Assembly (NCBI GenBank): GCA_030681615.1
Contig: JAUXSA010000067.1
Span: forward strand, 1-64,000
Origin: Bacteroidota bacterium
GTDB taxonomy: Bacteria > Bacteroidota > Bacteroidia > B-17B0 > Aurantibacillaceae
DNA: 64,000 nt
Reading direction: 5' to 3'
Below the pieces are notes generated by a model, which saw only the letters and a program-made list of their open reading frames with translations, was not told where the DNA came from and made no database searches. This document shows, piece by piece, positions 1-9,621 of the stretch. Every line of letters starts with the position of its first letter. Positions within the stretch are counted from its first letter, which is position 1. A program made the position numbers and the translations under genes.

Positions 1-3000
1 ATGAAGGGGCAGCAGAAACAGAAAGAGTTGGTGCTGGGTTCACAGTTATACTAATAGTTTTAGTATCAGGGCAGCCCGGTGTGTTTTCACCAGTTACAGT
101 ATAAGATGTAGTTACAGATGGAGTAACTGAAATAGAACTTGTAGTTGCAGCTGTATTCCATGTATATGTAGTAGCACCAGATGCAGTTAAATTAACAGAA
201 GCGCCGCTACAAATAGTTGTTTGAGATGCAGAAAGAACTACAGTTGGTGTTGCACAACCACCTGTAATGTTAATGCAATAATCTTCAGTTTCACCCCATG
301 TATAACCAGCACATTCGCCTGTACCTGTATTACCTTCTTCAGCAATAACTCTCATACGTGTTATACCTAAAGATGCGCTGGCAGGAATTGTAATTACTGT
401 ACTGTTTAAAGTTCCAACAACAGCCCATAAAGTACTCGCTGAAGCATAAACCTGTTCTCCCGGATCAGCGAATGATCCATTTTGATTAAAGTCCATATAA
501 ACTGTAACACCACCCGAATAAGCGTTTGAACCACATTGTCCAACAGTTACGTCAAGCGTATAAGTATTATTTTGTCCAAGATTTGGAGCAGCTACTATTC
601 CTGTGTAATTTGAATACATACTTAATGTAGATGTTGGAGCACTACCAGTTTGACTACAGTTTGAAGTATTATTTAATGTGCCAATTGTTACATTAAAAAT
701 TTCGTCATCAGCGGTCGAACTTGCAGCAGATGTTAAGCAATATCCACCACACTGACAAGGACTGCCGCCAACCATTATCTGAACAGGTGTAGCAGTTGTG
801 CTTGCAGGACCATTTGTACAAGTAATAACACATTGGTAGAATGTTGTGGTTGCAATATTAGTTGCTGTATAAGCACTTGATGTTGCGCCTGAAACAGGTG
901 TGTAAGGACCTGAAAGAGCCGGTGCAGAGAACCATTGGTAAGTTAATCCACCAACAGTATAAGAAGTTGCTAAACCTAAATTAGTAGAAGCATTAGGGCA
1001 AACGTTTGTTGTTGTAGCAACTGAAGTGTTAGCTCCAGGAGCACCCGAACAAGCAGCGGCAGCAACAATGTTTATACAATAATCTTCAGTTTCACCATAA
1101 CCATAAGAAGCACAAGGCGCAGCACCTATAACAGATTCTGCTGCAATTACTCTCATGCGAGTGATACCAGGGTTAGCAGTTGGAGGAATAGTGATAACAG
1201 TACTATTTAAAGTTCCTACTACTGCCCATAACGTACTTGCAGACGCATAAACTTGCTCGCCCGGATCGGTGAACTGACCATTATTATTAAAATCCATATA
1301 AACAGTAACACCACCAGAATATGCATTTAAATTACACTGTCCAACAGTTACGTCTAAGGTATAATTTGAACCCGCGATAAGATTTGGCGCACCTACTATT
1401 CCGGTATAATTTGAATATTTACTTAATGTAGAAGTTGGAGCACTACCTGTTTGACTACAGTTTGAAGTATTATTTAATGTACCAATTGTTACATTAAAAA
1501 TTTCATCATCAGCAGTTTGACTTGGTGCAGAGGTTAAGCAATAACCTGAGCATTGGCAAGGGTTACCACTCACTACTACCTGAACAGGAGTAGCAGTTGT
1601 ACTGGCAGGACCATTAGTACACGTAATTACAACTTGGTAAAAAGTTGTAGAAGCAACGTTCGTAGCTGTATAAATAGCTGAAGTAGCACCACTAATTGGA
1701 GTATAAGGACCAGCTAAAGCTGAAGCACTGCTCCATTGGTAAGCTAAACCTCCAACAGTATAAGAAGTAGCTAAACCTAATGTTACTGTTCCGTTAGGAC
1801 AAACCGTTGTCATACTTGCAACTGCAGAGTTAGCGCCTGGCGTACCAGAACATGCTGTTGCTGCACCAATAGTTACAATATAATCTTCAGTTTCTCCAGA
1901 TCCAAAATTAGTACAAGGATCTGTTGGGCCATTTGGATTACCTGTGCCTCTGGTACGTACACGCATACCGGTTTGACCAAGTAATGCAGATCCAGGAACA
2001 GTAAATGTTGCAATGGTTGGTACGTTAGCCGTAGATGAAAGTGTAATTTGTGTATGCTCACTAACATCAAAGGTTCCGCTTTGGTTATAATCTATCCAAA
2101 CCGATTCGATATTACTGGCAGTAGTATTTACACTAATAGAATAGGTGATCCCTATGTTTAAAGTAGCCGTTGTTGAAGGGCCCGGAGGGAATTGAGTATA
2201 AGTACCGTTAATAGCATTTGAGTTACATGTTGAATTATTATTTAACGGTGTACCTAATATAGATACATTAGTAATATTATCACCTGTACAACCACTACCA
2301 CCTAAACTTGTATTACAATAACAAAGAGTAACAGGGTTATTTGGATTTACAGATGTAACAGCTGTAGTAACGCTTTGTGCAGAGTTAGTACATGTAATTA
2401 CTAATTGGTAAAAAGTTAAAGATGTTAATGATGTTGTAGTTAAAACCTGTGTATTAAATCCCGAACCTGTAGATACGTTAGTCCATGGACCCACTGCTGC
2501 CGGAGCTTGCATCCATTGGTATGTAATACCTGTAAATGAATTTGAACTTGTATTTGAAACAACCGCAGTTGTATTTGGACAAATACTTTGTGATGGACTA
2601 ACAACACCTGCACTTGGCGCACCAGTACAAGCAAGTGGTGGTGTCCAACGATAGATCTGACCGCTAGATGGCGTAGTGGTTGCACCAAAAGCAGCTGTAG
2701 CAGAGTTTACAGGACCTGCTGTTGAAGCAGCGTAAGAACCTGTATTAGCGATCGCACGATTATTAAAATCAGCATTCGTTAAACCTTTTAAGCCGATTTC
2801 ACCTGTACTTAAAAAAGCATTATTCGTACCACAATTACCATACACAATTTCAACTATGTCAGTTGTTTGATATAATTTAATTTGTACATTATAATAATCA
2901 TCTACACCTGTAGATTGATTCCAATATCTTCCTGTTCTTCTCCATTGCACAGTAAATACCTGGTTAGGAGCAACTCCTGAAACCTGGTATGAAATAGATC

Positions 3001-3565
3001 CTCTTGGTATAACAAGATTACCATTTGCTGTAGCAGGGGATGAAATGATCAGATTTCCTGCAGAAATAGCAGAAACTGTTGCATTTAATGGAATACCTGT
3101 ACCCGAAACAGTATCTCCAACCGCAAAGTTGTTGGCAGCAGCTGCCGGATAAGCTAAAGGAATAATGTTACTACCAGAAGTAACAGTACACGTTTGGCCT
3201 GGACCCATTTGAAGATCGCGGGCCCAAAAAGCGATCACATTTGTAGGTTGGCCAGCCGCACTAATAGGATTATAAGAGTTAAATGGTGGTGTTGGTGATC
3301 CCATACTTATCCAACCATTAACACAAAGATCTATAGAAGTATAAGAAGATCCGTTAAAATTAAAATTAAATCCAATTGGAATGTTTGTATAAACATTATC
3401 ATCCTGATTACCAATAGCAATTGCTGTAGTTGTTGGTCCGCTAATTGGAATAGCGTTGTAAGCCCCGCTTAACTGCGAAAAGCTATAGGCAGATACCTGT
3501 GCATTACTTTTTACTCCCGCAAAAAGTAACGATAAGCCTAAAATTGATCTGTAAAATTTTGTCAT
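1..3565 (-). CDS. Large secreted protein with N-terminal signal peptide, three GEVED-type units and Ig-like repeats; 3' end lies outside the window
   Basis: Open minus frame from ATG at 3565 (MTKFYRSILGLSLLFAGVKSNAQ...) to the window edge, absent from the ORF track because it has no stop in the window. GEVED-like motifs (GETEDYCINITGG, VYMDFNQNGSFADPGEQV). Confidence 0.85.
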   Translation of the reverse strand, partial: MTKFYRSILGLSLLFAGVKSNAQVSAYSFSQLSGAYNAIPISGPTTTAIAIGNQDDNVYTNIPIGFNFNFNGSSYTSIDLCVNGWISMGSPTPPFNSYNPISAAGQPTNVIAFWARDLQMGPGQTCTVTSGSNIIPLAYPAAAANNFAVGDTVSGTGIPLNATVSAISAGNLIISSPATANGNLVIPRGSISYQVSGVAPNQVFTVQWRRTGRYWNQSTGVDDYYNVQIKLYQTTDIVEIVYGNCGTNNAFLSTGEIGLKGLTNADFNNRAIANTGSYAASTAGPVNSATAAFGATTTPSSGQIYRWTPPLACTGAPSAGVVSPSQSICPNTTAVVSNTSSNSFTGITYQWMQAPAAVGPWTNVSTGSGFNTQVLTTTSLTSLTFYQLVITCTNSAQSVTTAVTSVNPNNPVTLCYCNTSLGGSGCTGDNITNVSILGTPLNNNSTCNSNAINGTYTQFPPGPSTTATLNIGITYSISVNTTASNIESVWIDYNQSGTFDVSEHTQITLSSTANVPTIATFTVPGSALLGQTGMRVRTRGTGNPNGPTDPCTNFGSGETEDYIVTIGAATACSGTPGANSAVASMTTVCPNGTVTLGLATSYTVGGLAYQWSSASALAGPYTPISGATSAIYTATNVASTTFYQVVITCTNGPASTTATPVQVVVSGNPCQCSGYCLTSAPSQTADDEIFNVTIGTLNNTSNCSQTGSAPTSTLSKYSNYTGIVGAPNLIAGSNYTLDVTVGQCNLNAYSGGVTVYMDFNNNGQFTDPGEQVYASASTLWAVVGTLNSTVITIPPTANPGITRMRVIAAESVIGAAPCASYGYGETEDYCINIVAAAACSGAPGANTSVATTTNVCPNASTNLGLATSYTVGGLTYQWFSAPALSGPYTPVSGATSSAYTATNIATTTFYQCVITCTNGPASTTATPVQIMVGGSPCQCGGYCLTSAASSTADDEIFNVTIGTLNNTSNCSQTGSAPTSTLSMYSNYTGIVAAPNLGQNNTYTLDVTVGQCGSNAYSGGVTVYMDFNQNGSFADPGEQVYASASTLWAVVGTLNSTVITIPASASLGITRMRVIAEEGNTGTGECAGYTWGETEDYCINITGGCATPTVVLSASQTTICSGASVNLTASGATTYTWNTAATTSSISVTPSVTTSYTVTGENTPGCPDTKTISITVNPAPTLSVSAAPS
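262..2660 (-). repeat. Three tandem GEVED-containing coding units, period about 802 bp; the two nearest the window start are most similar
   Basis: Equivalent motif 'ataatcttcagttt' recurs near 272, 1077 and 1880; long similar blocks, e.g. 'gcactaccagtttgactacagtttgaagtattatttaatgt' near 630 and its near-copy near 1440. Confidence 0.75.
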
Positions 3566-3726
3566 TTTTTCTTTGTTTAATAAATATTAAGGACGATTCA
3601 ATAAATAGAAGAACTATATTACCGCAAAGTTAACCAATTAATAAACTATTTGTTTAACAAATTTGAAGAAATTTCATAAATTTTCGACAAAATTAAAATT
3701 AACATTTATCTAAATGTTAATTATGT

Positions 3727-4359
3727 TTATTTTAGAAAATGGATCGGATGCGCCTCATTGTATTTTCTAATATATCTGAAAATTTGTTCTTTTTGTTTTC
3801 TTCGGTTCAGTTTTTTAAACTCCGCGTATATTAATTTATCCCTGCTTAATAATAATTCAGCTTCGTCCATCTTAAATTCGGTGATAACGCCGTCGTAAAA
3901 ATTAATTAAAAACTCTCTTACCTCCTGTCTCCTACCCGATCCATAACCAAACATAGGGTCATAAAAACCTGCGCCAACTATTTCTACAGTAGCAACTAAA
4001 TAACAAACAGACCCAAAAACAGGTACCCGATAAAAACTACCTTTATAATTAATGTACAATGTTTTGTTTTGAACAAAGCCCCATACTGTATTGGATTTTA
4101 CCTCATTTGTTTTTTGACCGTCAGAATAACTAAAAATTTCTTTATCAAGTGATTTACCTACAAAATCCAACTGTTCTTTATCTAAAGTAGACGCGATTTG
4201 CTCTTTTAAAATAGCTTTATTATGCCTGAAATCGTAATAACTAATATAAACAGCATCTGCAATACTCAGATCGGCCGGCACTATAACACTATCTGTTTGC
4301 CCAATTAAAAAACTTTTTAAAAGTGTACAAAACAATAATGCTAATAAATTACCTCTCAT
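3727..4359 (-). CDS. Hypothetical secreted protein (about 210 aa)
   Basis: ORF with signal-peptide-like start MRGNLLALLFCTLLKSFLIGQ; start set to the ATG at 4359. Confidence 0.6.
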   Translation of the reverse strand: MRGNLLALLFCTLLKSFLIGQTDSVIVPADLSIADAVYISYYDFRHNKAILKEQIASTLDKEQLDFVGKSLDKEIFSYSDGQKTNEVKSNTVWGFVQNKTLYINYKGSFYRVPVFGSVCYLVATVEIVGAGFYDPMFGYGSGRRQEVREFLINFYDGVITEFKMDEAELLLSRDKLIYAEFKKLNRRKQKEQIFRYIRKYNEAHPIHFLK

Positions 4360-4411
4360 GATACACAAATGTCGGGTTTTTTCATTAATTTTAATCGAAA
4401 TAACCTGTAAA

Positions 4412-6544
4412 ATGAAACTTAAATTTTTATTTGTCTTATTTTTTGTTCGATCCTTTTTATTTTCTCAAAATACAAACTTTAACAACGCATTAAAAATCAA
4501 ACTTAATGCGGGCGATAATTTTATTCAACACAACATTTTAGTACAAGGCGATATTTCTAAACTTATCTCATCGCAAAAAGAATTCAATTATAAATTCAAA
4601 TACTCTTCAGGCAATATTGCTTCCATCTCTTGTAACTTATCTGTTCTCTCAAATCTTATAGAAAATAAAATTATTTCTTATGCCGAATTTATTGAACCCG
4701 GCAAACAAACTACCAACGATACAATGGTTATTAAGAACAAGATAAAACCTGTAAAACTTGGACAAGCTCCTCTAACAATGGCTTACGATGGAACCGGTAT
4801 TGTAGTTGGAATAATTGATACCGGCACCGATTTTACACATCCCGATTTTAAAGATGCTTTAGGAAATACACGCATAAAATTTTTGTGGGACCAGGTGCAA
4901 ATTACAGGCTCAACTATTCCTCAACCATATAATTATGGTATTGAGTGGACAGACGCACAAATAAACGCCAACCAATGTACGCATAACGATCTGCCTCATT
5001 ATGGCCATGGCACACATGTGTGTGGGATAGCTACCGGTAATGGTTTAGCTAATGGCACACACGAAGGTATTGCTTCGAAGGCGGATATAGTTGTAGTTGC
5101 TTTAGACTTTAATGCCAGCGGCTCAACCATTGCAGATGCTGTACAATATATTTTTAGTAAAGCAACATTGCTTGGGAAACCTTGTGTAATTAACGCGAGT
5201 GTTGGAAATTATTATGGCAGTCATGATGGAACCGACCTTGAAGCAAAATTAATTTATAACATGGTTCATAATATTCCCGGTCGTGTTATGGTAGCATCTG
5301 CGGGCAATGCAGGAAATGTAAAATTCCACGTAAAAACACAGCCACCTTTAAACGATACAAGTTTTACATGGATAAAAAAAACTACCGCTATTTTAGATTA
5401 CTGGTGTTACGCTGATACAAACGATATTAAAAATATACAAATTAGTGTTGGTGCCAACAGAAATAATAATTTTAACCTTGGAAGAATAGGTTTCAAAAGT
5501 TACAATTATGGCTTAACCTCTATTCAAAGCGATACATTAAAATTTAATGGTAATCGTATTGGAATTGTAAAGACATCTGCAAGTATTAATCCTGATGGGG
5601 TGTATGAACTTTATTTACAAATTACGGCAGACACTTTAAATTTAAAATGGCGTATAGAAAGTAAAGGTGTTGGTTTGCACGATGCCTGGAACTTTGATTT
5701 TATTTCTACCGGTTTGCCTTCTTCAACATCATACCCCTGGATAACAAAATACGCCATGCCAAATTTTAATAGTACCATGGTTTCAAGTTTTCAATGTTTG
5801 GATGATGTGACTACGGTTGCCAATTACGTAAATGTAAACCAGTATTACGATGTGAACAATGTGACACAAAGTTGGGCTGCGTTAAACCCTGGCGAGAATG
5901 TAAATACCTTAGCGGCCAGTAGTAGTTGGGGGCCTACGCGCGATAATAAACAAAAACCCGATATCTCAGCAACCGGTGCCGGCGTTTTTAGTGCCATGGC
6001 TTTGGGTATGCAAACAAATTTAATTACTAACGCGCCGCAGGTTGTAGCACAAGGCAGTTTTCATGTGCAGGGCGGTGGCACCTCGGCGGCGGCGCCGGTT
6101 GTTAGTGGTTTGGCTGCATTGTTCTTGCAAAAATATCCAACCGCTACAAGCATACAGGTTAAAAATGCCATTACAAATTGTGCCTACCAGGACACTTATA
6201 CCGGCGCTGCTTTACCAAATTATAAATGGGGTTATGGAAAATTAGATGGACATGCAGCAATGACTTGTATTATCACAGACATAAAAAACCATGTAATAAC
6301 CAACAATGTAAAGTATTTTCCAAATCCGTTTTCAGATAACATTACTTTTAATTTTGAGAGGAATTTAATTGGTCAGATCTATGTTTACAGTATTGATGGT
6401 AAATTAATTTATGAAGATGTTGTAGATAGCAATTCGTATAAATTATCTTCAGATCAATTAACCGAAAAAACCACAGGTTTATTATTTGTAAGAATAATAA
6501 CAGCAAACGAAAACATGGCTTTTAAAGTAGTTAAAGCTAATTAA
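4412..6544 (+). CDS. S8 (subtilisin-like) serine protease with C-terminal T9SS type-A sorting domain
   Basis: Catalytic motifs IIDTGTDFTHPDF, GHGTHVCGIA, GGGTSAAAPVVSG; C-terminal YFPNPFSDNITF...; signal peptide from ATG 4412. Confidence 0.9.
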   Translation: MKLKFLFVLFFVRSFLFSQNTNFNNALKIKLNAGDNFIQHNILVQGDISKLISSQKEFNYKFKYSSGNIASISCNLSVLSNLIENKIISYAEFIEPGKQTTNDTMVIKNKIKPVKLGQAPLTMAYDGTGIVVGIIDTGTDFTHPDFKDALGNTRIKFLWDQVQITGSTIPQPYNYGIEWTDAQINANQCTHNDLPHYGHGTHVCGIATGNGLANGTHEGIASKADIVVVALDFNASGSTIADAVQYIFSKATLLGKPCVINASVGNYYGSHDGTDLEAKLIYNMVHNIPGRVMVASAGNAGNVKFHVKTQPPLNDTSFTWIKKTTAILDYWCYADTNDIKNIQISVGANRNNNFNLGRIGFKSYNYGLTSIQSDTLKFNGNRIGIVKTSASINPDGVYELYLQITADTLNLKWRIESKGVGLHDAWNFDFISTGLPSSTSYPWITKYAMPNFNSTMVSSFQCLDDVTTVANYVNVNQYYDVNNVTQSWAALNPGENVNTLAASSSWGPTRDNKQKPDISATGAGVFSAMALGMQTNLITNAPQVVAQGSFHVQGGGTSAAAPVVSGLAALFLQKYPTATSIQVKNAITNCAYQDTYTGAALPNYKWGYGKLDGHAAMTCIITDIKNHVITNNVKYFPNPFSDNITFNFERNLIGQIYVYSIDGKLIYEDVVDSNSYKLSSDQLTEKTTGLLFVRIITANENMAFKVVKAN

Positions 6545-6545
6545 A

Positions 6546-7418
6546 ATGCGTATCGCCTCTAATTCCCTTGCCCACCTTATTGGTTTTTATCATTCTGAGT
6601 TAAACTCTATTTATGAACTTTCTGAAATTGATGCTATTCTTAATTTGGCGTTGGAGCATTATTTAGGTTTTTCAAAAGCAGATGTTGTAAGTAAAAAAAA
6701 AGAAAACCTAAACCAAAGCGATCTTTTGAAATTATACTTTTGTTGCAAGGAGTTAAAAAAGAATGTGCCAATACAATATATTTTAAAAGAAGCCTGGTTC
6801 TACAATTTAAAATTCTACGTCAACCAACATGTTTTAATTCCACGGCCTGAAACCGAAGAATTGGTGGGTCTTATTTTAAAGGAAAACCCAACAGCCGGCT
6901 CATTTTTAGATATTGGAACAGGCAGCGGCTGTATTCCAATAGCTATAAAAAATAATTTAAAGAACAGTAACGTTTCGGGTTGCGATATAAGCCCTTCAGC
7001 TTTAGAAGTAGCTAAAAAAAATGTCGAACTAAATAAAACAGAGGTCCATTTTATTGAAGTAGATATTTTGAATGAACAGGAATCTTCAAAAAAAATTGAA
7101 ACTACCTTTGATGTGATCATCAGCAATCCCCCTTATATTAAAGCAGACGAAAAAAATTCTTTAAGTGAGCACGTAATTAATAACGAACCACATTTGGCGT
7201 TATTTGTTAATGAACAAGATGATATTATCTTCTACAAAAAGATCATCGATCTTTGTCAACACAAATTAAATGCAAAAGGAAAATTGTATTTTGAATTAAA
7301 TCCGTTAACTGCTCAAAATGTTTTAGACTACGCCAATGCAAGCAAACAATTTGTTAAAGTAGAGCTCATAAAAGATATGAGTGGAAAAATGAGGTTTTTG
7401 AGAGCTGAAAAAAATTAA
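6546..7418 (+). CDS. prmC: Peptide chain release factor N5-glutamine methyltransferase
   Basis: RPETEELV, DIGTGSGCI and NPPYI motifs. Confidence 0.93.
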   Translation: MRIASNSLAHLIGFYHSELNSIYELSEIDAILNLALEHYLGFSKADVVSKKKENLNQSDLLKLYFCCKELKKNVPIQYILKEAWFYNLKFYVNQHVLIPRPETEELVGLILKENPTAGSFLDIGTGSGCIPIAIKNNLKNSNVSGCDISPSALEVAKKNVELNKTEVHFIEVDILNEQESSKKIETTFDVIISNPPYIKADEKNSLSEHVINNEPHLALFVNEQDDIIFYKKIIDLCQHKLNAKGKLYFELNPLTAQNVLDYANASKQFVKVELIKDMSGKMRFLRAEKN

Positions 7419-8353
7419 TTCTCTTTTAATCCTCTACCCGTTTTAGAGATCTTATTATCGCGTTTTAATTCGGCAATAATTTTATCAAGTACACCATTTA
7501 CAAATACTTTAGAGTTGGGTGTACTGTATTCTTTACTAATATCAATGTATTCATTTAACGATGCTTTTACCGGCACATTTGGTATGTGCATGATCTCGGC
7601 CAAAGCCATTTGCATTAACAGCATATCCATATTGGCAATACGTTCTACTTCCCAGTTTTGTGTATGGCGCCCAATTAATTCTTCGAAACTCTGACGATAA
7701 ATAATTGTTTTTTTAAATAACAGACTCATAAACTCCATGTCATCAGTTTCGTCTTTTAAAAGCGGACTTAATTTAAACTCACCGTTAAAATCTTCAAAAT
7801 TCCTGATCACAGAATTAAATGCTACAAAAGTGTCATCAGCCCAGTGCATATTTTTTTCTTCAAATAAAGATATCAATACTTCATTCTCACTTAAATGTTC
7901 TGTTATCATCGAGATCACAAAATCCCTGTCCTCTACAGTTGTTGAAGAAGTAGATGCCATGTAAGCTTTATACGATTCGCCATTCCTTATCTCTACAAAT
8001 AATTTACGCACAACATCAAAATCGTTTTGCCACGAAATTTTCCGTTTCTCGAGAAGTTGTTTTAATTCTTTGTTTTCGGAGATACCAATAAGTAAAGAAT
8101 TTTTTACGAATTTTAAATTAGGGTCAAGATCAGCAGAATTTGGAATGCGTTTGTTTTTATTCTCATCCATCATTACCAATGCCACATGATGAATATCGCT
8201 AACAAGGCCTAAAATAGAAAGGTATAATTCGAAGATCTTGTCAAGGCTCTTGAACATTTCTTTCTCGAATTGAGCCATATCCGCTTTTTCATGTTGAAAG
8301 AACGAGTACAGAGATTGCATTACTTTTATTCTTAAAAACCTTCTGTTTAACAT
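7415..8353 (-). CDS. nusB: Transcription antitermination protein NusB (long Bacteroidota form)
   Basis: MLNRRFLRIKVMQSLYSFFQ start; C-terminal NVPVKASLNEYIDISKEYSTPNSKVFVNGVLDKI. Confidence 0.9.
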   Translation of the reverse strand: MLNRRFLRIKVMQSLYSFFQHEKADMAQFEKEMFKSLDKIFELYLSILGLVSDIHHVALVMMDENKNKRIPNSADLDPNLKFVKNSLLIGISENKELKQLLEKRKISWQNDFDVVRKLFVEIRNGESYKAYMASTSSTTVEDRDFVISMITEHLSENEVLISLFEEKNMHWADDTFVAFNSVIRNFEDFNGEFKLSPLLKDETDDMEFMSLLFKKTIIYRQSFEELIGRHTQNWEVERIANMDMLLMQMALAEIMHIPNVPVKASLNEYIDISKEYSTPNSKVFVNGVLDKIIAELKRDNKISKTGRGLKEN

Positions 8354-8409
8354 TTTTTTTAGTCGTTAGATAATAGTCGTTAGTTGCTAGTCAGCAAGGT
8401 TATTTAAAA

Positions 8410-9513
8410 TTACAATACTGCGTTAATTCTTGCAATTGCTTCAATACGTTGTTCGCCTAATTTATTTGCAGCCTGGTAAGTTAAAATATTTTCTTTTTTA
8501 GCTAACTGAAATAAATTAAATGTTGTATCATAAATTTTTTCGGCATGCGCAAGGGCTCTCTCCCTGTTATAACCTTCTAATTCGTAATACACATTAATAA
8601 TACCACCGGCATTAACCACAAAATCGGGAGCATATAAAATTCCTTTTTTTGCTACTAATGCTCCGTGAACATTTTCATCTGCTAACTGATTGTTTGCAGC
8701 ACCGCAAATTATCTTACATTTTAATTTATTCAATGTATCATCGTTTACAGTTGCCCCCAATGCGCAAGGTGCGTAAACATCAATATCCAGATCAAACATT
8801 TTATCAGCCGTAACAACTTCAGCTTTGTATTTATCGGCCACAGCTTTTAAACGCTCCTGGCTAATATCATTAATATAAACCTTCGCGCCTTCTTTAGTCA
8901 AATGATCAACCAATACTTCGCCAACATGGCCAATACCTTGTACTAAAACTTTTTTACCGCTTAAGCTATCGTTACCCCAAACTTCTTTGGCACTGGCTTT
9001 CATGCTTACATAAACACCATATGCAGTAACGGGACTAGGGTCGCCGCTACCACCCATATTTTCGGGTAAACCGCTTACGTAATCAGTTTCCATTTTAATG
9101 ATCTCCATATCGCGGCTGGTCATGGCCACATCTTCGGCAGTAATATATTTACCACCAAGGCTATCTACAAATTTTCCAAAACGACGCAGTAAAGCTTCGC
9201 TTTTAATTTTTTTAGAATCGCCAATTATCACCGCTTTTCCGCCACCAAGATTTAAACCTGCAACCGATGACTTGTAGGTCATGCCACGCGACAGGCGTAA
9301 CACATCATGCAAGGCTTCCATTTCGTTAGCATAATTCCACATACGCGTTCCACCTAAAGATGGTCCAAGTACGGTATTATGAATTGCTATAATTGCTTTT
9401 AAACCGGTTGCATTATCATTACAAAATAAAATTTGTTCATGATTATGAAGGCTCATTTGGCCAATAACCGGATCTTTAGATAGATCGGTGTTTTTTAAAG
9501 TTGTGACTTCCAT
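8410..9513 (-). CDS. Leu/Glu/Phe/Val dehydrogenase family protein
   Basis: GGGKAVIIGD, YITAEDVAMTSRDMEII, GIGHVGEVLVDHL Rossmann motif, VVNAGGIINV. Confidence 0.9.
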   Translation of the reverse strand: MEVTTLKNTDLSKDPVIGQMSLHNHEQILFCNDNATGLKAIIAIHNTVLGPSLGGTRMWNYANEMEALHDVLRLSRGMTYKSSVAGLNLGGGKAVIIGDSKKIKSEALLRRFGKFVDSLGGKYITAEDVAMTSRDMEIIKMETDYVSGLPENMGGSGDPSPVTAYGVYVSMKASAKEVWGNDSLSGKKVLVQGIGHVGEVLVDHLTKEGAKVYINDISQERLKAVADKYKAEVVTADKMFDLDIDVYAPCALGATVNDDTLNKLKCKIICGAANNQLADENVHGALVAKKGILYAPDFVVNAGGIINVYYELEGYNRERALAHAEKIYDTTFNLFQLAKKENILTYQAANKLGEQRIEAIARINAVL

Positions 9514-9535
9514 GGGGTTTTTTGTTGAAGTGTGG

Positions 9536-9565
9536 CAAAGTTAGGGTATTTTTTGGTATTCCAAA
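9536..9565 (-). promoter_or_regulatory. Bacteroidota-type promoter of the dehydrogenase: -33 TTTG (9562-9565), 18 nt, -7 TAACTTTG (9536-9543)
   Basis: Consensus match on the minus strand, 22 nt upstream of ATG 9513. Confidence 0.6.
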
Positions 9566-9584
9566 CAAAAGAAAACCGTATTTA

Positions 9585-9616
9585 TTGTATTAGGAATAAT
9601 ATTAAAATTAACTTTG
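9585..9616 (+). promoter_or_regulatory. Promoter of the ABC transporter: TTG (9585-9587), 21 nt, TAACTTTG (9609-9616), 5 nt before GTG 9622
   Basis: Consensus match on the plus strand; divergent from the dehydrogenase promoter. Confidence 0.6.
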
Positions 9617-9621
9617 TACCC

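Noticed and set aside
1873-2688. Small minus-strand ORFs (65 and 82 aa) near the window start
   Set aside because: They are in a different frame from the long open GEVED-protein frame covering 1-3565.
9532-9621. Upstream 30-codon extension of the ABC transporter ORF
   Set aside because: This stretch overlaps the promoters of both divergent genes; the GTG at 9622 fits better.
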